Source of the DNA: Chiua virens
Taxonomy: Eukaryota > Basidiomycota > Agaricomycetes > Boletales > Boletaceae
Assembly: GCA_019787685.1 (NCBI GenBank)
Contig: JAHNUO010000001.1
Span: 1,426,001-1,490,000 of the forward strand
Length of the DNA: 64,000 nt
Reading direction: 5' to 3'
Below are positions 11,002 to 22,300 of the stretch, one piece after another. The first letter of the stretch is position 1; each line of letters starts with the position of its first letter. The notes below the pieces were generated by a model. The model saw nothing but the letters and a program-made list of their open reading frames with translations, did not search any database and was not told the DNA's origin. The position numbers and the translations under genes were made by a program.

Positions 11002-13431
11002 ATGGTCTATCTACCACCACCACAACTCGCCACTGCTTCACGGCCATCTTACGGTGAAGCGTATGCTAACATCCTTGCCTCACACCGTCGCTCTCCCCTC
11101 ACCTCCGCCTCCTCCGTCATCCTCCTTGTCGCTCCGGATGTGGATGCACTGTGTGCAGCCAAGATGCTTGCAGAGCTACTCAAGCAAGACGATGTCATGC
11201 ACAGGACCATCCCTGTCTCAGGAGTTGCAGAGTTGGAAATCATCCGAGACGAGCTCGCAACCTATAATGAGGTATGTCCTCTACCACCCGCGACTTCTTC
11301 CTTTTAATACCCCGAAGTTACATACCCTCATTCTCGTTAATATGGGCGCAATTCTCGACCTTCCCTCTCCGGCCTGGTTTGGAGAATTCAGCACACATCT
11401 AACAGTATACGTGATTGACTCCACTAGACCTCAGAATCTGGCGAGTCTGTTCGGTGGCGGTGACATTGGCGATCGCATTGTCCTCTGGGACGATGGGGAG
11501 GTTAACAACATGGACGTACAAAGACAAGCTTGGGAGGCACTCGAAGTCCGTCTCAGTACTTCACGGAAACAAGTCTCAGGCTGACAGGTACTGCCAGTAC
11601 GAGCCAGAACCAGATTCGGGGGACGATGATTCAGATTTCGACTCAGAAGATGAAATGCAAAACGATCCAGCTCTAGATGAGGACTCGACTGCTGGCAGTT
11701 CACCACGCAAACGCAGATCACATTCTTTGAATGAACATGGAGGGAAAAGGGCGAAGCTGGACAATGTCAACAATGCTTCTCTACACTGTTGCCTGCGCTG
11801 ACATCCTTCCAGGAGCCGAGTCGAATGTCACACGAACAGCGTGCCAAGTACCAAGCTGTGGTCGAAAAACACTACGCAAGCGGTTCGTGGTATAGTCAAA
11901 GTGCCTCAGCGACCATCTATATCCTCGCTACTGTCCTTGAGCGTGCAGACTGTGATCTTCTGTGGTAAGTAACACTGTATTGCTGATCTGTCTCTCTTTA
12001 ATCACCTCCGTAGGTTCGCAATTCTTGGGCTCACATACCAATACACAACTTCCCGCATATCGCGCCAATCCTACGAGAAATATCATACCATCTATTACGA
12101 TGAAGTATCACGCCTCAACCCACTCCCGGCGGGAGTCACCAGCAGTATTGAGACGATCACCGCACTCGGTCCTGACGATTTGTCGATACGATCTACCGAG
12201 GAACTGAGGTTTACCCTACTTCGTCATTGGACACTGTACGATGCTATGTTTCACTCCAGTTATGTGGCCGGAAAGCTTGGAATTTGGAAGGAGCGAGGTC
12301 GGAAGAGGCTGACGGGTCTACTAGCTAAAATGGGGTGATTACTGGCCCCCAAAATCCGTTTCAGTGACACTTACAACTAACCTCATCTGAGACAGGTTTT
12401 CAATACCGCAGACTCAGCAGCTACACGCCCATATGGACCTCGATCTAAAGCATCAATTAAGATCTAAGCTTGATGCCATTGCACCCGAGTACGGCCTCGG
12501 GGAGCTCACATACCCGTCTTTCGTTCGATGTTTTGGTTATCGTGCCCCACCTTTGAGCGCTGCCGACACCGTTGAGGCTGTTGGGGCACTCTTAGATGTA
12601 GCAGGCGGTATCAGGATGGAGCTTGAGGTTGAAGGTGCCCGACACGGAGGAGAATGGTTTGGCAGTGGTCGTGTATGGGAAAGTAGTAAACACGCCCACG
12701 ACGAAGTACGTGAAAGCAGAGAACGTGGGGACACAAACGGAGATGGGGATGTGGATAACTTAGACAACTCGGAAGAACGCACGGAAGTCCCCTGGTGGGT
12801 GAAGAACTTTTGGGCTGCATACGACGCTCTCTCTGAGTAAGTCATTCTCTATGTTGGTTGTGACCGAGTACTACAATGTCACAGTATTATCTCCCTTCGC
12901 AACGCACTTGCCTTGTCCATGTCCCTCCATCGGGCCATCATACGACAGGGAACGTCAATAATCGAAAAGCAAGATATCCGTACAATGCGCTCCCATCGTG
13001 TTGTTGTCCTTTCCCAAGGACCCGATCTCGCACTCTTTGCCCATCCTGGTGTCCTCTCACGTCTGGCCCTCTGGCTGATTGACGCATTAAGAGACAAGTT
13101 GCCAGGCACGGCACTTGCCCGGGGAAAGAAGAGTTTACCGTTCGTCCTGGCTTGCCTGAACGAGAGAACAGAGTCATACATTGTGGTAGGGGTGATGGGT
13201 TCACTGGAGTTGGGGGATGTAACAAAGAAGTAAGTTTCTTCAACATTCTTTTCCAGACTTGAAAGATTGAAGTCCGTAATCAGCGAGTTTGGTCTAGCTT
13301 TCATCAATGCCAAAGAACGATGCAATGCCCGGTCCTCATACAACTCGTTCAATACGAGTATCTTAGAGATAGATCAGGAGGATCTTAAGGTGTTTCTGGA
13401 AGCTCTTTGTGAGGTGGGCGAGGGATACTAA
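11002..13431 (+). CDS. CDC45: CDC45 replication initiation factor
   Basis: Subunit of the CMG replicative helicase (Cdc45-MCM-GINS), acting at origins and forks in the nucleus. The start at 11002 (MVYLPPPQLATASRPSYGEAY) precedes the DHH-like core SSVILLVAPDVDALCAAKML. Then come LILVNMGAILDLPSPAWFG, VYVIDSTRPQNLASLFG, and an acidic cluster (EPEPDSGDDDSDFDSEDE) followed by basic SPRKRR, as in other Cdc45 proteins. Next are ADCDLLWFAILGLTYQY, LRHWTLYDAMFHSSYVA and the C-terminal GVMGSLELGDVTKNEFGLAF. About seven short introns, all consistent with GT-AG. It ends 52 bp from the stop of the convergent AIM25 gene. Confidence 0.95.
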
Positions 13432-13483
13432 TGTACGATAGCACGAGTGACTCGATAGTATACGCACGATGTTACCGATGCAA

Positions 13484-15990
13484 TTATTCTCCTGAGGTCC
13501 ACCGGAAACCGAATCCGTGCCTAGTGGATATGCAGTGCAGAATGCCATCAAATCAGGGAAGGCTACGTACCCTCCTTCAGAATGCCTGGAGAAATAATCG
13601 TAATCGATATTAACTGGAGAGCACGATCAGGTACGAGACTTGAAACACACTGAGTGATCTTACTTGCAGTAGCTAAGACAAGCTACCGTCACGATCGATT
13701 AGCATGAAGTCACCACGTCTGACAGGTTCAACTTACCGCCCTTTCATCAATGGTCAGATCCCTTGTCACGCCTGACTTCCGTGATATCAGTCTACCATTC
13801 TGGTCCAAACCGTGAACCAGTTCATCCGGTGTCCGGAAGGAGATGTTGTACTGTCCCGTGTCGGTGAATATCTGGAATGAAATCTTTTGTTCACATGACT
13901 CCGGAATACCTTAGCCTCCGCCTCACCTCTCTACCAAATCCTCTGAATGCTCTGTTGACACTAGCGATGCCTTCCCCTTGTGCATCCCGTAAGACAAAAT
14001 ACCACGCCCAGAGGCCCTCGTCTACACGTGCAAATTGTTGGAAGTGTGCTTCGCGTGGAGTTCGCTCGGGTTCAAGATCCGAACCGAGAATAGTAAGTGC
14101 CCGGTGAGGAGTAGACCTAGATTGGGGGAGGTATGGCATGAAGAATAGAACGAAGTCGTCCGCATCCAGTTATCAAAGGAACGTAATTCCAAGACATCCG
14201 TCACGCCCCAAAGGAACGGAGAGTTTGAAAATATCCCCAAACACGAGTCGGTCAATCGGTTAGTCATCCAAGCGCATTGTTGTGATATGGAGGCAGTAAC
14301 CGGACAAACTAGGAATGTCAGGTGGATAGAATGACGATGAGGAGAAAACGTACGCAGTTACACGCCGGCGGAGTATAGGTTGAAGGGGATATGGAAGGAA
14401 GGCGCGGATATCGAAGCCACGGAACATTTTCATTTTAACATAAACGAGGATGAAAAGCATCCGATAAGAAAGTCGATAGTCATGTTGGGTGAACAATTGG
14501 AATGAAAAGCGACGAAAATACGGTCATCATGGATATGTATAGGCCATGGTGGTATGAATGATGGATGCGGCAAACGCGTGAAGACGAAAAAAAAAGGCAT
14601 GCAAAAGGCCGTATATTGTGGAACCCCTGAAGAACAACCCGAGAAAGAGTAAGGACGTTGAGCCGACTCAACACGTAAACCAACAGGTGTAAAACGAACG
14701 TTATATGGGTACAGCGGCAGAATTCCACGGGTCACAGGCGATGATTGATTTGGGGGAGGCGGTCGGTAGAACCGTGGAATGGACAGAACAACGCCCGGGT
14801 CATCGGGCATGGGTTGTCGCGCGATCATCGCATATGTATGAATGGGGAAAGAAAAACCCATACCACGCTCGCATTGAATTGGATCCATGATTACCGTAGG
14901 AATGATGGAGATAGCAAGGGATTCGTGAAAAGTGGAAATACGCCGAAAAATGACGAGTTGCAGCATCGTTCAGCAAGAAATCAGAGTTGAGAGGGAAGGA
15001 CATTGCCAAACACGCGAAGAAAGGGTAAGTGTTACGATTAGACCGACCGGCGAATTTTTTCGATCGAGCGAGTTAGATTATTAGATACAAGACAACCACA
15101 CCCAGTCAGCGGAGAGTTTGGATAGAACCATGCCGACACACAATACACGTACCGCAAGAATAGATTGTACCTCCTCCTCCAGAGGTGCCACTCCTGCTGC
15201 ACTTCTGCGAAAGTATCAGGAACGAACTCCCTGTCCATGACAGTAACAAGATGATCTGCAGGGCGCTGGACGAACATGCGAGAGTTTATCCAGGAAAACG
15301 GGCGACGGATCTAGAAAGAACAACGAGTTCGCACACTAAATATCATAGTATGAGCCAGGCGTACGCACCCAAAGGATGGGTGAACCTTCAAGATCCATGA
15401 CCAGTGCTCGGAAGGGTCTATGCGTTCTGAACACCTGTCTCAAGAACGTTGAAAGGAAGCCACGCGGTTCTTCAACGATATATCCTAGTGATTCTCCGTC
15501 CGGGTTGGCTTCACAGCGAGGTTTTAGACGGCAGAAAATTTGGTTGAAGTCTGGACATACTTATAACATATCGGTTCGCCTGCTCAAATCCCATGAAAAT
15601 ATTGAGCATTTCAAGCTGTCTGTTGAAAATCAGACAAAGTAAGACTGTGCAGAGCGATAACCTTCGCTACCTTGTAACCACCAGCTCGTCGTTGTTCACT
15701 AACAGGCGTCTCAAGCCCGCCTCCGAGTTAGCGGTGAAGTGTGGACTTCGTTTCCAAAGTTGCGAACGGTCCACGAAGGGTTTTTCCTCGTTGCTTGACG
15801 AGGTCCACAGAGGGTCTTCCGGTTCAGGGCGGTCTGGTTCAACTTGGGACCTACCTCTGGAATTTCTCCCGAAACCAGTTGTACGATGGGGGAAACGGGA
15901 GAGAGCATATAGCCGAGATTGGTGTGTCCAGGGTGTGCAGAAAGACGCGCTCCTTTGCAGCAGATTGTTGCGCAAAATGTATGCGGCCAT
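13484..15990 (-). CDS. AIM25: mitochondrial phospholipid-scramblase-like protein (AIM25 family)
   Basis: Predicted mitochondrial member of the scramblase/AIM25 family. The basic start (MAAYILRNNLLQRS) looks like a targeting peptide. The core reads NIFMGFEQANRYVIT, then YIVEEPRGFLSTFLRQVFR, then FALVMD-like sequence, RRPFSWINSRMFVQRP, TFAEVQQEWHLWRRRYNLFL, VDEGLWAWYFVLRDAQGEGI, VNRAFRGFGREIFTDTGQY and IDYDYFSRHSEGG. It ends a few residues later at 13484. Most introns are about 50-70 nt, but the one after NLFLR is 1,036 nt (14117-15152), far longer than any other here. The direct function in fungi is not well established. It shares a 158-bp promoter with mitochondrial IF-2. Confidence 0.9.
14117..15152 (-). 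other. unusually long (1,036-nt) intron of the scramblase gene
   Basis: Bounded on the minus strand by GTACGTG at 15152 and CTAG at 14117. Splicing restores NLFLR/STPHRAL with the correct phase. It contains a 178-codon open frame on the gene's own strand (14430-14966) that resembles nothing I know. I found no terminal repeats or transposase motifs. It may be an old insertion that became part of an intron. Confidence 0.7.
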
Positions 15991-16148
15991 GCCAGCTAGT
16001 TACTAGTAGTAGCACTGGCGGTTATAGTAGTCGGAGCAAGTTGTGGCTATGACTTTCAATGTGCCTAATACTACGACTAGTACCCGTACGGTGATCGACG
16101 ACAATTTCAAGCGGATAGTCTCTACTCCTTCGCGGTGTTGGGGTGAAG
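15991..16148. promoter_or_regulatory. divergent promoter, AIM25 / MTIF2
   Basis: 158 bp separate the two start codons. Both products are mitochondrial, so shared regulation is plausible, but I recognise no specific factor site. Confidence 0.45.
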
Positions 16149-19003
16149 ATGTATTTGCGGTCGGCTGTTTTTCGCATTCCGAGCAGTACGCGTTCTGCCG
16201 CTACGGCAGCTAAACCACTGGTGTGTTCAGTCAGTCGTGAACGAGTTTCCAACAAATTTACCGGTGAACGATTCGCCATTAGCTCGCATCGAGGCGGATC
16301 CTTCTTTCTGAAGTAGACAAATGTGGGCTTGAGCCCGTCGCCCTCCGCCGCACTCCCCACCTTACTGCCCAAACGAAGTCCGGCAAGTGCGATTTGGATT
16401 CTTTCACCTCCAACACTCGCGCTCCACAACCTCGATCTAGACCCCGTCATACGTCGCGTCCTTCGCTACCCCAACTCGATGGAACTGCTTCCTATCATCC
16501 TGAACCCGAAAATGAACCTAGTCCGTCACGCATGTCCAGTTCAAAATTCAAAGAACACGGTTCCTTTCGTTCCGGCCACACCTCTGCCTCAAGCACAAAC
16601 AAAGACAGTGCAGCGGGGATTGATCGCTGGCATGGAAAAAAAGCAAGTAGTCGAAGGTTTCAGCCCAAACGGGTGGAAGCGGATCTTTACATCCCGTCAG
16701 CTGTTTCGGTCGGGCAATTAGCCAAGTTATTGAATGTTCGCTTGCGTATGGTTACTCTTTTTGAAACGCACACAGTAAACCGATTCTCTTTCTATCTAAA
16801 GGTACGCTTCAGCGCAAGATGGAACAAGCAGGAATGCATGAGGAATCTTCCTATGATTATGGTTTGCATTCTTCTCTTTCGTCATCAAGGAAACTGAGCT
16901 ATTGCTCCAGTTTTAACCAGTGACTATGCTGCTCTCCTTGTACAGGAGCTTGGTCGCAATCCAATAATTAACGACGAAGCCGCGTTCGACCTATACCCTC
17001 CGTAAGCATGTCCCTCGCCATTTTAGCATCTCAGCATTCATTGACTTCAGTATACTTTAATAGACCTCCCTCGGATAATCCTCGCCTTCTGCTAACCCGT
17101 CCACCCATTGTGGCCATAATGGGACATGTCGATCACGGAAAAACCACTCTTCTCGACAATCTTCGCTCTTCTTCTGTTGCTGCTTCTGAAGCGGGCGGGA
17201 TCACGCAACATGTCGGTGCTTTCTGTGTTCCCCTGAGCATGAGTGGTCACTTCTCATCAACATCAGAGGAGGACAAGCGTCTCATCACATTCCTTGATAC
17301 TCCCGGCCATGCTGCTTTCTCAGCCATGCGTGCCCGTGGAACTTCGGTCACCGACATCGTTGTCCTGGTTGTTGCTGCAGATGATGGAGTCATGCCCCAA
17401 ACGCTAGAGGTCATCGAGCTTGTCAAACGTGAAAAGGAAAGTGGTAGCATTGGGTTGGTTGTTGCCATTAACAAGGTTGACAAACCTGCCGCCGATGTTG
17501 TGAGTTTATCCTTGTACATGTCCCACACCATCTTTCTTTCTCGATCTACGTGTTTTTCATACTCATGTTTTTCCACTTTGCGTGTTTCACAGGAAAAAAC
17601 CAAACTTGCATTACTCTCCGCTGGGGTTGTGTTGGAAGAGGTTGGCGGGGATGTCCCCTGCGTCACCGTCTCGGGACTTACTGGTTCTGGATTACCTGAA
17701 CTTGTTGAAACCATTGCTCTAGTTGCTGACATGATGGACCTTCGCGCAGAACAGGATTGCCTACCCGTGGGGTATGTTCTTGAGTCCAGGTTACTTAAAG
17801 GGTTTGGGTGAGTTACGCATTCACTTTCTAGTACCATGTTACCACAGCGCCTTATCCATATGTGTAGCCCTGCGGCAACTGTTCTAATGACTCGTGGCAC
17901 CCTCTCTTCTGGTACTCCACTTCTGGCGGGGACTTCATTGTGCTCAACCCGCCGCCTTCTTTCACATTCCTTGCAACCCATCACGTCAGCAGCACCCGGT
18001 AGTCCCGTCCTCGTTACAGGGTGGAAATCGCTTCCCACTGCCGGCGATGAAGTATTAGCAGGCAGCGAGGCCGATGTAAAGAAAGCATGCGCGAACCGAG
18101 AACGGAAACGTGATTTAGAGAGTGCTCTAGGTGACGTCGAGGTAATAAACGCCGCGAGACAGGCAGACAAAGAGATGGAAGAGAGAGAGAGAGAAGCTGC
18201 ACGCAATGCTAAGAGGGGCAGCCGTTTGCGGACGCACGTGACCGAAGACAGTTTCCAGGAGAAAGTTGAAAAGAAGTATCTGCGGATAGTTGTGAAGGGA
18301 GACGTCAGTGGGAGCGTGGAGGCTCTGGTTGGTGCAATCAAGGATATTGGTAATCAGTGGGGGGTGTAAAGGTCGTCTCCACTGGTGTTGGAGACGTTTC
18401 TAACTCAGATGTTATGATGGCCAAGGCCGCGGATGGTACGTCTCCATCCGGATTTTTTTGTTGTATACTCGTTAATTTCCGCATTAGCGATTATAGTCGC
18501 CTTTTCGGTTGGTGTGCCACGGGCGGTCCGGGCATCCGCCTCGCAGAACCATGTCCTGATTCATACGTCCAACATCATATACCGTGTCATTGACGATGTT
18601 CGAGATCGCGTCATATCTCTTTTACCATGCAGCTACGAAACTAAAGTTACCGGCGAGGCGACAATGCTTCAAATATTCGACATACAGATCAAAGGAAGTT
18701 CCAAAAGGATTGCTGGCTGCCGAGTCACCAACGGGATCTTGCAACGATCAAGTCCGATCAGGGTGCTAAGGGGAGAGGCAATGGTGTATGAAGGTGAGCA
18801 TCGTTATGTTAACCCGTGACTCATGGATGTATTGAATTGAAGCGTTGCCAGGTTCTATTGACGCATTGAGGCTGCTGAAGAAGGAAGTAACTGAGGTTAG
18901 AAAAGGTGCAGAATGCGGCGTCAGCTTACAGGACTTCGATAATCTCCAGGAGGGTGACATTATACAGATGATTCAGAAGGTAGAGGTGCCGGGAGAGCTG
19001 TAA
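16149..19003 (+). CDS. MTIF2: mitochondrial translation initiation factor IF-2
   Basis: GTPase that brings initiator tRNA to the mitochondrial ribosome. The first exon (MYLRSAVFRIPSSTRSAATA) is a good targeting peptide and joins the body through an intron from about 16212. The IF2 N-domain reads YIPSAVSVGQLAKLLNVR. All GTPase motifs are present: GHVDHGKTT, GGITQH, DTPGH, NKVD and SGLTGSG. Domains II-IV follow (LLAGTS; PGSPVLVTGWKSLPTAGDEV; IVVKGDVSGSVEALVGAI; STGVGDVSNSDVMMAKA), and the end is VEVPGEL. At a run of six G near 18359-18364 the frame breaks between IGNQWG and VKVVSTGVG; one more G would restore it. In a single-copy essential-type gene this is probably a sequence error. Convergent with the CHORD gene. 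Confidence 0.95.
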
Positions 19004-19144
19004 TTCCTTGGCGAATATTAATGCTGCATTGATTGTCGCCCAAATTACCCCTAATCAGACTCGTATAGAAACTCGGGGGCCAGGTTATACCTTCGTTCTA
19101 GTGTTGCATGCAAAGTATCTTATTATCCAGGGTAATTATGTACT

Positions 19145-20609
19145 TCACAATGCTCGATTTTTGTTTTGCTCGTCGAGTAACACCTCCCTGCCACCGATCG
19201 TACCGGTTCTACCTCCAACCCCAAACGTCAAGCTGATATTTCCGAGATCACGGGTTGTTTTCTCAAGAATGGTCCAGCTTCGGGTATCTGATTTCTTTAA
19301 CACGACCTCCACCTTGGTCCCGAAGAACTTGTACGAACACCCTTCCGGTTCAACGGGACCAAAAAGCTGAATAGTTCGCTTGAACCGTTTCTGGGAAGGA
19401 AGATGTAAATCGAAATGGACCTGGGTATTCTCGTGAGCAAAGCAAAAGAGCGTCTCGAGGATCGTTTGCATGGCGTGCCAACCTGTGTCTCTTCAATTGT
19501 CACTTTGCTTCTGTCCTTGTCAACTTGTTTGGCGAACACAGACACGTGCACCTCGCTCGGTGTCTGGTAATGATCTACACGACACTCCGTGAACTGTTCA
19601 ACCTGATTATTGAATAAATGTTAGTGGCTGTGATGGTAACGTAATGAAGGTGGCGTGGCCCACGCACCAAATCTTCGGATGCATTATGCTTCGGAGCAAA
19701 AACATGGCGGCCTTTCTTGCAACCTTCGATCTTGAGGAACTCTTCAAATTCCAAAACTCGCCGTTTACAGCATAGGTAACCCTACACATTGCATGAGAAT
19801 CGTCAGAAATACAGACTCTCAAGTACGTTGCCAGTGGGAACAACGCGGGAGGAACGTAATATATGGGCTACATACTTTGCTTCCCTCGCGGAAAATTGGC
19901 TGGAATAGATTAATTCGGTCAATGCACGAGATGCAATTAGTGAAGGTAGCAAGAAATCCAGACGTACTGGCGCTGAATGGTAGGTACATGAGGTGCCTTC
20001 GCCATCTCCTATGCGGTTTGCCGCATCGCTCACGAAAGCTACGCTACATCCTGTACGTCTGCATTGAGTACCAGGTGCGACGGCTGCACCTGGATCATCC
20101 TCCTCTTCTGGAAGAGAAGGGAGAACGGATTCAGTAAGGAGTGTGGCAACAGGAGGCGCGGATGGCTGTGATTGCGTTGTCCGTGTCATGGAATAGACTT
20201 CTTTTCCTTCTTTCGATTCCGTCATTGTGAGAGTCTCAGTGGTTGCGGGCTTCGGTATCTGAAGGAGAGCTTGCGGTAATACCTCCGAGTGTGTGCCCAC
20301 CTCACAGCCCTTGCCCAGTGCGGTTGATGAGCGTGGTGAACGTGCTCAAGCAAGCAACTGGGAAGCATACAGGTATAGTCATGAATTCATCGAAGTCGAG
20401 AACCGGCTTGTTGACACTGGAACAGCATGACCACGACTTGAGCCCTTCATGGAAGACCTGCCAATAATGCAACAGCTTGGGATGTGACCGATCTAATGAG
20501 TCTGGCAGCCGAGACTCACAGGAGCTCCAGGGTGGTAATGACAGCTGAACTCCGTGTTCTCTGCTGACGAGAAATCTTGACCACACCCTTTCCGTGCACA
20601 ACGCGGCAT
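19145..20609 (-). CDS. CHORD-CS domain protein (Hsp90 co-chaperone, CHORDC1/RAR1 type)
   Basis: Zinc-binding co-chaperone related to animal CHORDC1 and plant RAR1. The start at 20609 gives the first CHORD domain (MPRCARKGCGQDFSSAENTE, then SCHYHPGAP, HEGLKSWSCCSS, PGCEVGTH). An acidic, Ser/Pro-rich linker follows. The second CHORD reads CRRTGCSVAF, CTYHSAPAIFREGSKGYLCC, KIEGCKKGRH. The C-terminal CS (p23-like) domain (VHFDLHLPSQKRFKRTIQLF, then EVVLKKSDTRSW) ends at 19145. Five or six short introns restore all Cys/His ligands. Known members bind Hsp90 and are stress-induced. A perfect three-unit heat-shock element lies 124 bp upstream of the ATG. Confidence 0.95.
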
Positions 20610-20732
20610 GCTGAGAAGTGGTCGCAAGATCAGTGACGAGATATTCTAGAGCTAAGAGCTCCAATATCGAACCAAATCAACTCAAGTTTTCTCGCCGATT
20701 ACTCTACCAATATATGGCTTATGTAACGCGTA

Positions 20733-20745
20733 GAATGTTCTTGAA
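20733..20745. promoter_or_regulatory. heat-shock element upstream of the CHORD gene
   Basis: GAATGTTCTTGAA fits the HSF consensus GAAnnTTCnnGAA without mismatch. It overlaps a perfect 20-bp palindrome at 20740-20759 that adds a further TTC unit. It lies 124 bp upstream of the CHORD start codon, a normal promoter distance. Confidence 0.65.
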
Positions 20746-20906
20746 GTTGCAACTTCAAGTATGTACTGGTCCTTGCAAGGCACTTTGATGAGAACCGGTG
20801 ATGATAATCCTTAACATATTTTCCTTGATTCTTTCGATTTATCTGGCGACTATTAGAAATCACTCCGTTGGTACAGATCTACATTACAGTTGCACAGGAT
20901 GCAGCC

Positions 20907-21623
20907 ATGCCAGTGCAAAACAATTACTGCCGCCGCGGGATGCTTCAAAGTGAAGCATGTACAATCAATGGAGCAAACACGTATGTTCGAGCGAACAAAA
21001 TTAAATTCAACTATAATCGTTTGAAGGGGCCGGGATCCACCCTCTGCAGGGATTCACTCACATGGGAGCCTCCGTCGACACATGCAGGCCATAACCACAG
21101 TCGATCCCAGCGACGACTCGGATATCCCAAACATGTGTACTGTCAGCAGCACCTTGAAGTAATAACAGCACTGTATCGAAGTCGCCCCATAGGCGCCAGT
21201 AATGTGTCAACAGACGGGGAATATCCTGCAGGCGTGTTACATGTCAAAGTGGGGGATACTCTCGCATTCGAGATTGAATTGAAGAATCTCAGACTCAGGG
21301 GTGAATATGAGTGGATCAAAAACGTTTCAACGCCGCCAGGTAAGCTATCTACTCGGCAGAGTCATCGAAGCGTGGGTCAAGATTATCCTCGCACTTGTGG
21401 CAAGTGGATCAGTAAACCTGAGAATGACTACTTAGGTTTAATTTCAGGGGCAGCATGCTCGAAAGGTTCCGTCACTTTGATAAGTGTTGGACAACTTATC
21501 AGGACTCAAGTTAGATCGCGGAAAGAAAGTTCTATGGATCTTGTACAAGCGAATGGCCGAGGCCGTTGTATATCCAACTTTAATGGATCAAGTGAGTATA
21601 GTCCAACTCCAGGATCCGAATAG
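20907..21623 (+). CDS. uncharacterised ORF
   Basis: A 238-codon frame from ATG 20907 that matches no family I know. A middle stretch (GVLHVKVGDTLAFEIELKNL) looks protein-like, while the ends look random, so parts may be introns or chance frame. Possible GT-AG introns are present but I cannot choose between models. The following 21624-22300 shows short open stretches, such as GGVGAGLIFAQRSW in another frame, that could be further exons. It could also be a degenerate gene. Confidence 0.3.
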   Translation: MPVQNNYCRRGMLQSEACTINGANTYVRANKIKFNYNRLKGPGSTLCRDSLTWEPPSTHAGHNHSRSQRRLGYPKHVYCQQHLEVITALYRSRPIGASNVSTDGEYPAGVLHVKVGDTLAFEIELKNLRLRGEYEWIKNVSTPPGKLSTRQSHRSVGQDYPRTCGKWISKPENDYLGLISGAACSKGSVTLISVGQLIRTQVRSRKESSMDLVQANGRGRCISNFNGSSEYSPTPGSE

Positions 21624-22300
21624 GGTCAAAGTTCAAACTTTGATGATATCACCGTTCACCTGAGAAGGGCCGTACGGCGTGTTGCATTGCAAGCGGGTGG
21701 AGTAACTCGCAGACCTGATCCGAGACCAAACCAGAGGACTCCTCCATTCATTACTTTTCGGAACTTGTTGCTTCCCCGACTGACCTTGCTTCCATGTCCA
21801 TGAATGAATTCTCCTGAGATCCAACCCTGACTCTTATCTTCAGAACAGCCTACAAAGTACCGGATCTGGATTATCTGTATCAGGAGCTACACTGGCGAGC
21901 GATGCTATTGTCCCCGACGGCGATCATATCGATGAAGCTTGAACAATGAACACCAGTGACCATAGTACTGAACGATTCTCCACTGAACGCCACAGCGATG
22001 TTACACAGCCACTACGATGGAAGGCAACTGGAATACGGATGAAGTGCGGGTGCAACAGGAAGCAATGGCCACGGAACATGTGCACGGGAATTATTAGGTG
22101 GTGTCGGAGCAGGCCTGATCTTTGCACAGCGGTCGTGGAGTATTCGCGTTGCAGGTTCAAAACCTCCCTGAAAATGTGCAATCGACAGGCCAATTAATCT
22201 ACCGGAAGTTCCGGAAGCAACCGGAAACACCGTTAGGATGGATAGCGGTCAAAATGGTTCTACATCGTTATACCGAGAATTTCATTTCTAATTCTACCTT
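21624..22300. other. unassigned region
   Basis: No convincing gene. It contains an 8-bp-arm inverted repeat (TCAAAGTT-CA-AACTTTGA, near 21625-21642) and short open frames on both strands. It may be the 3' part of the uncharacterised ORF just upstream, or simply the spacer before the convergent carrier gene. Confidence 0.4.

Noticed and set aside
16022..16450. 142-codon minus-strand ORF just upstream of AIM25
   Set aside because: It overlaps the MTIF2 first exon and N-domain, starts in that coding sequence, and shows no family resemblance.
17247..18341. 364-codon minus-strand ORF across MTIF2
   Set aside because: Antisense to the GTPase domain; the plus strand has every G motif.
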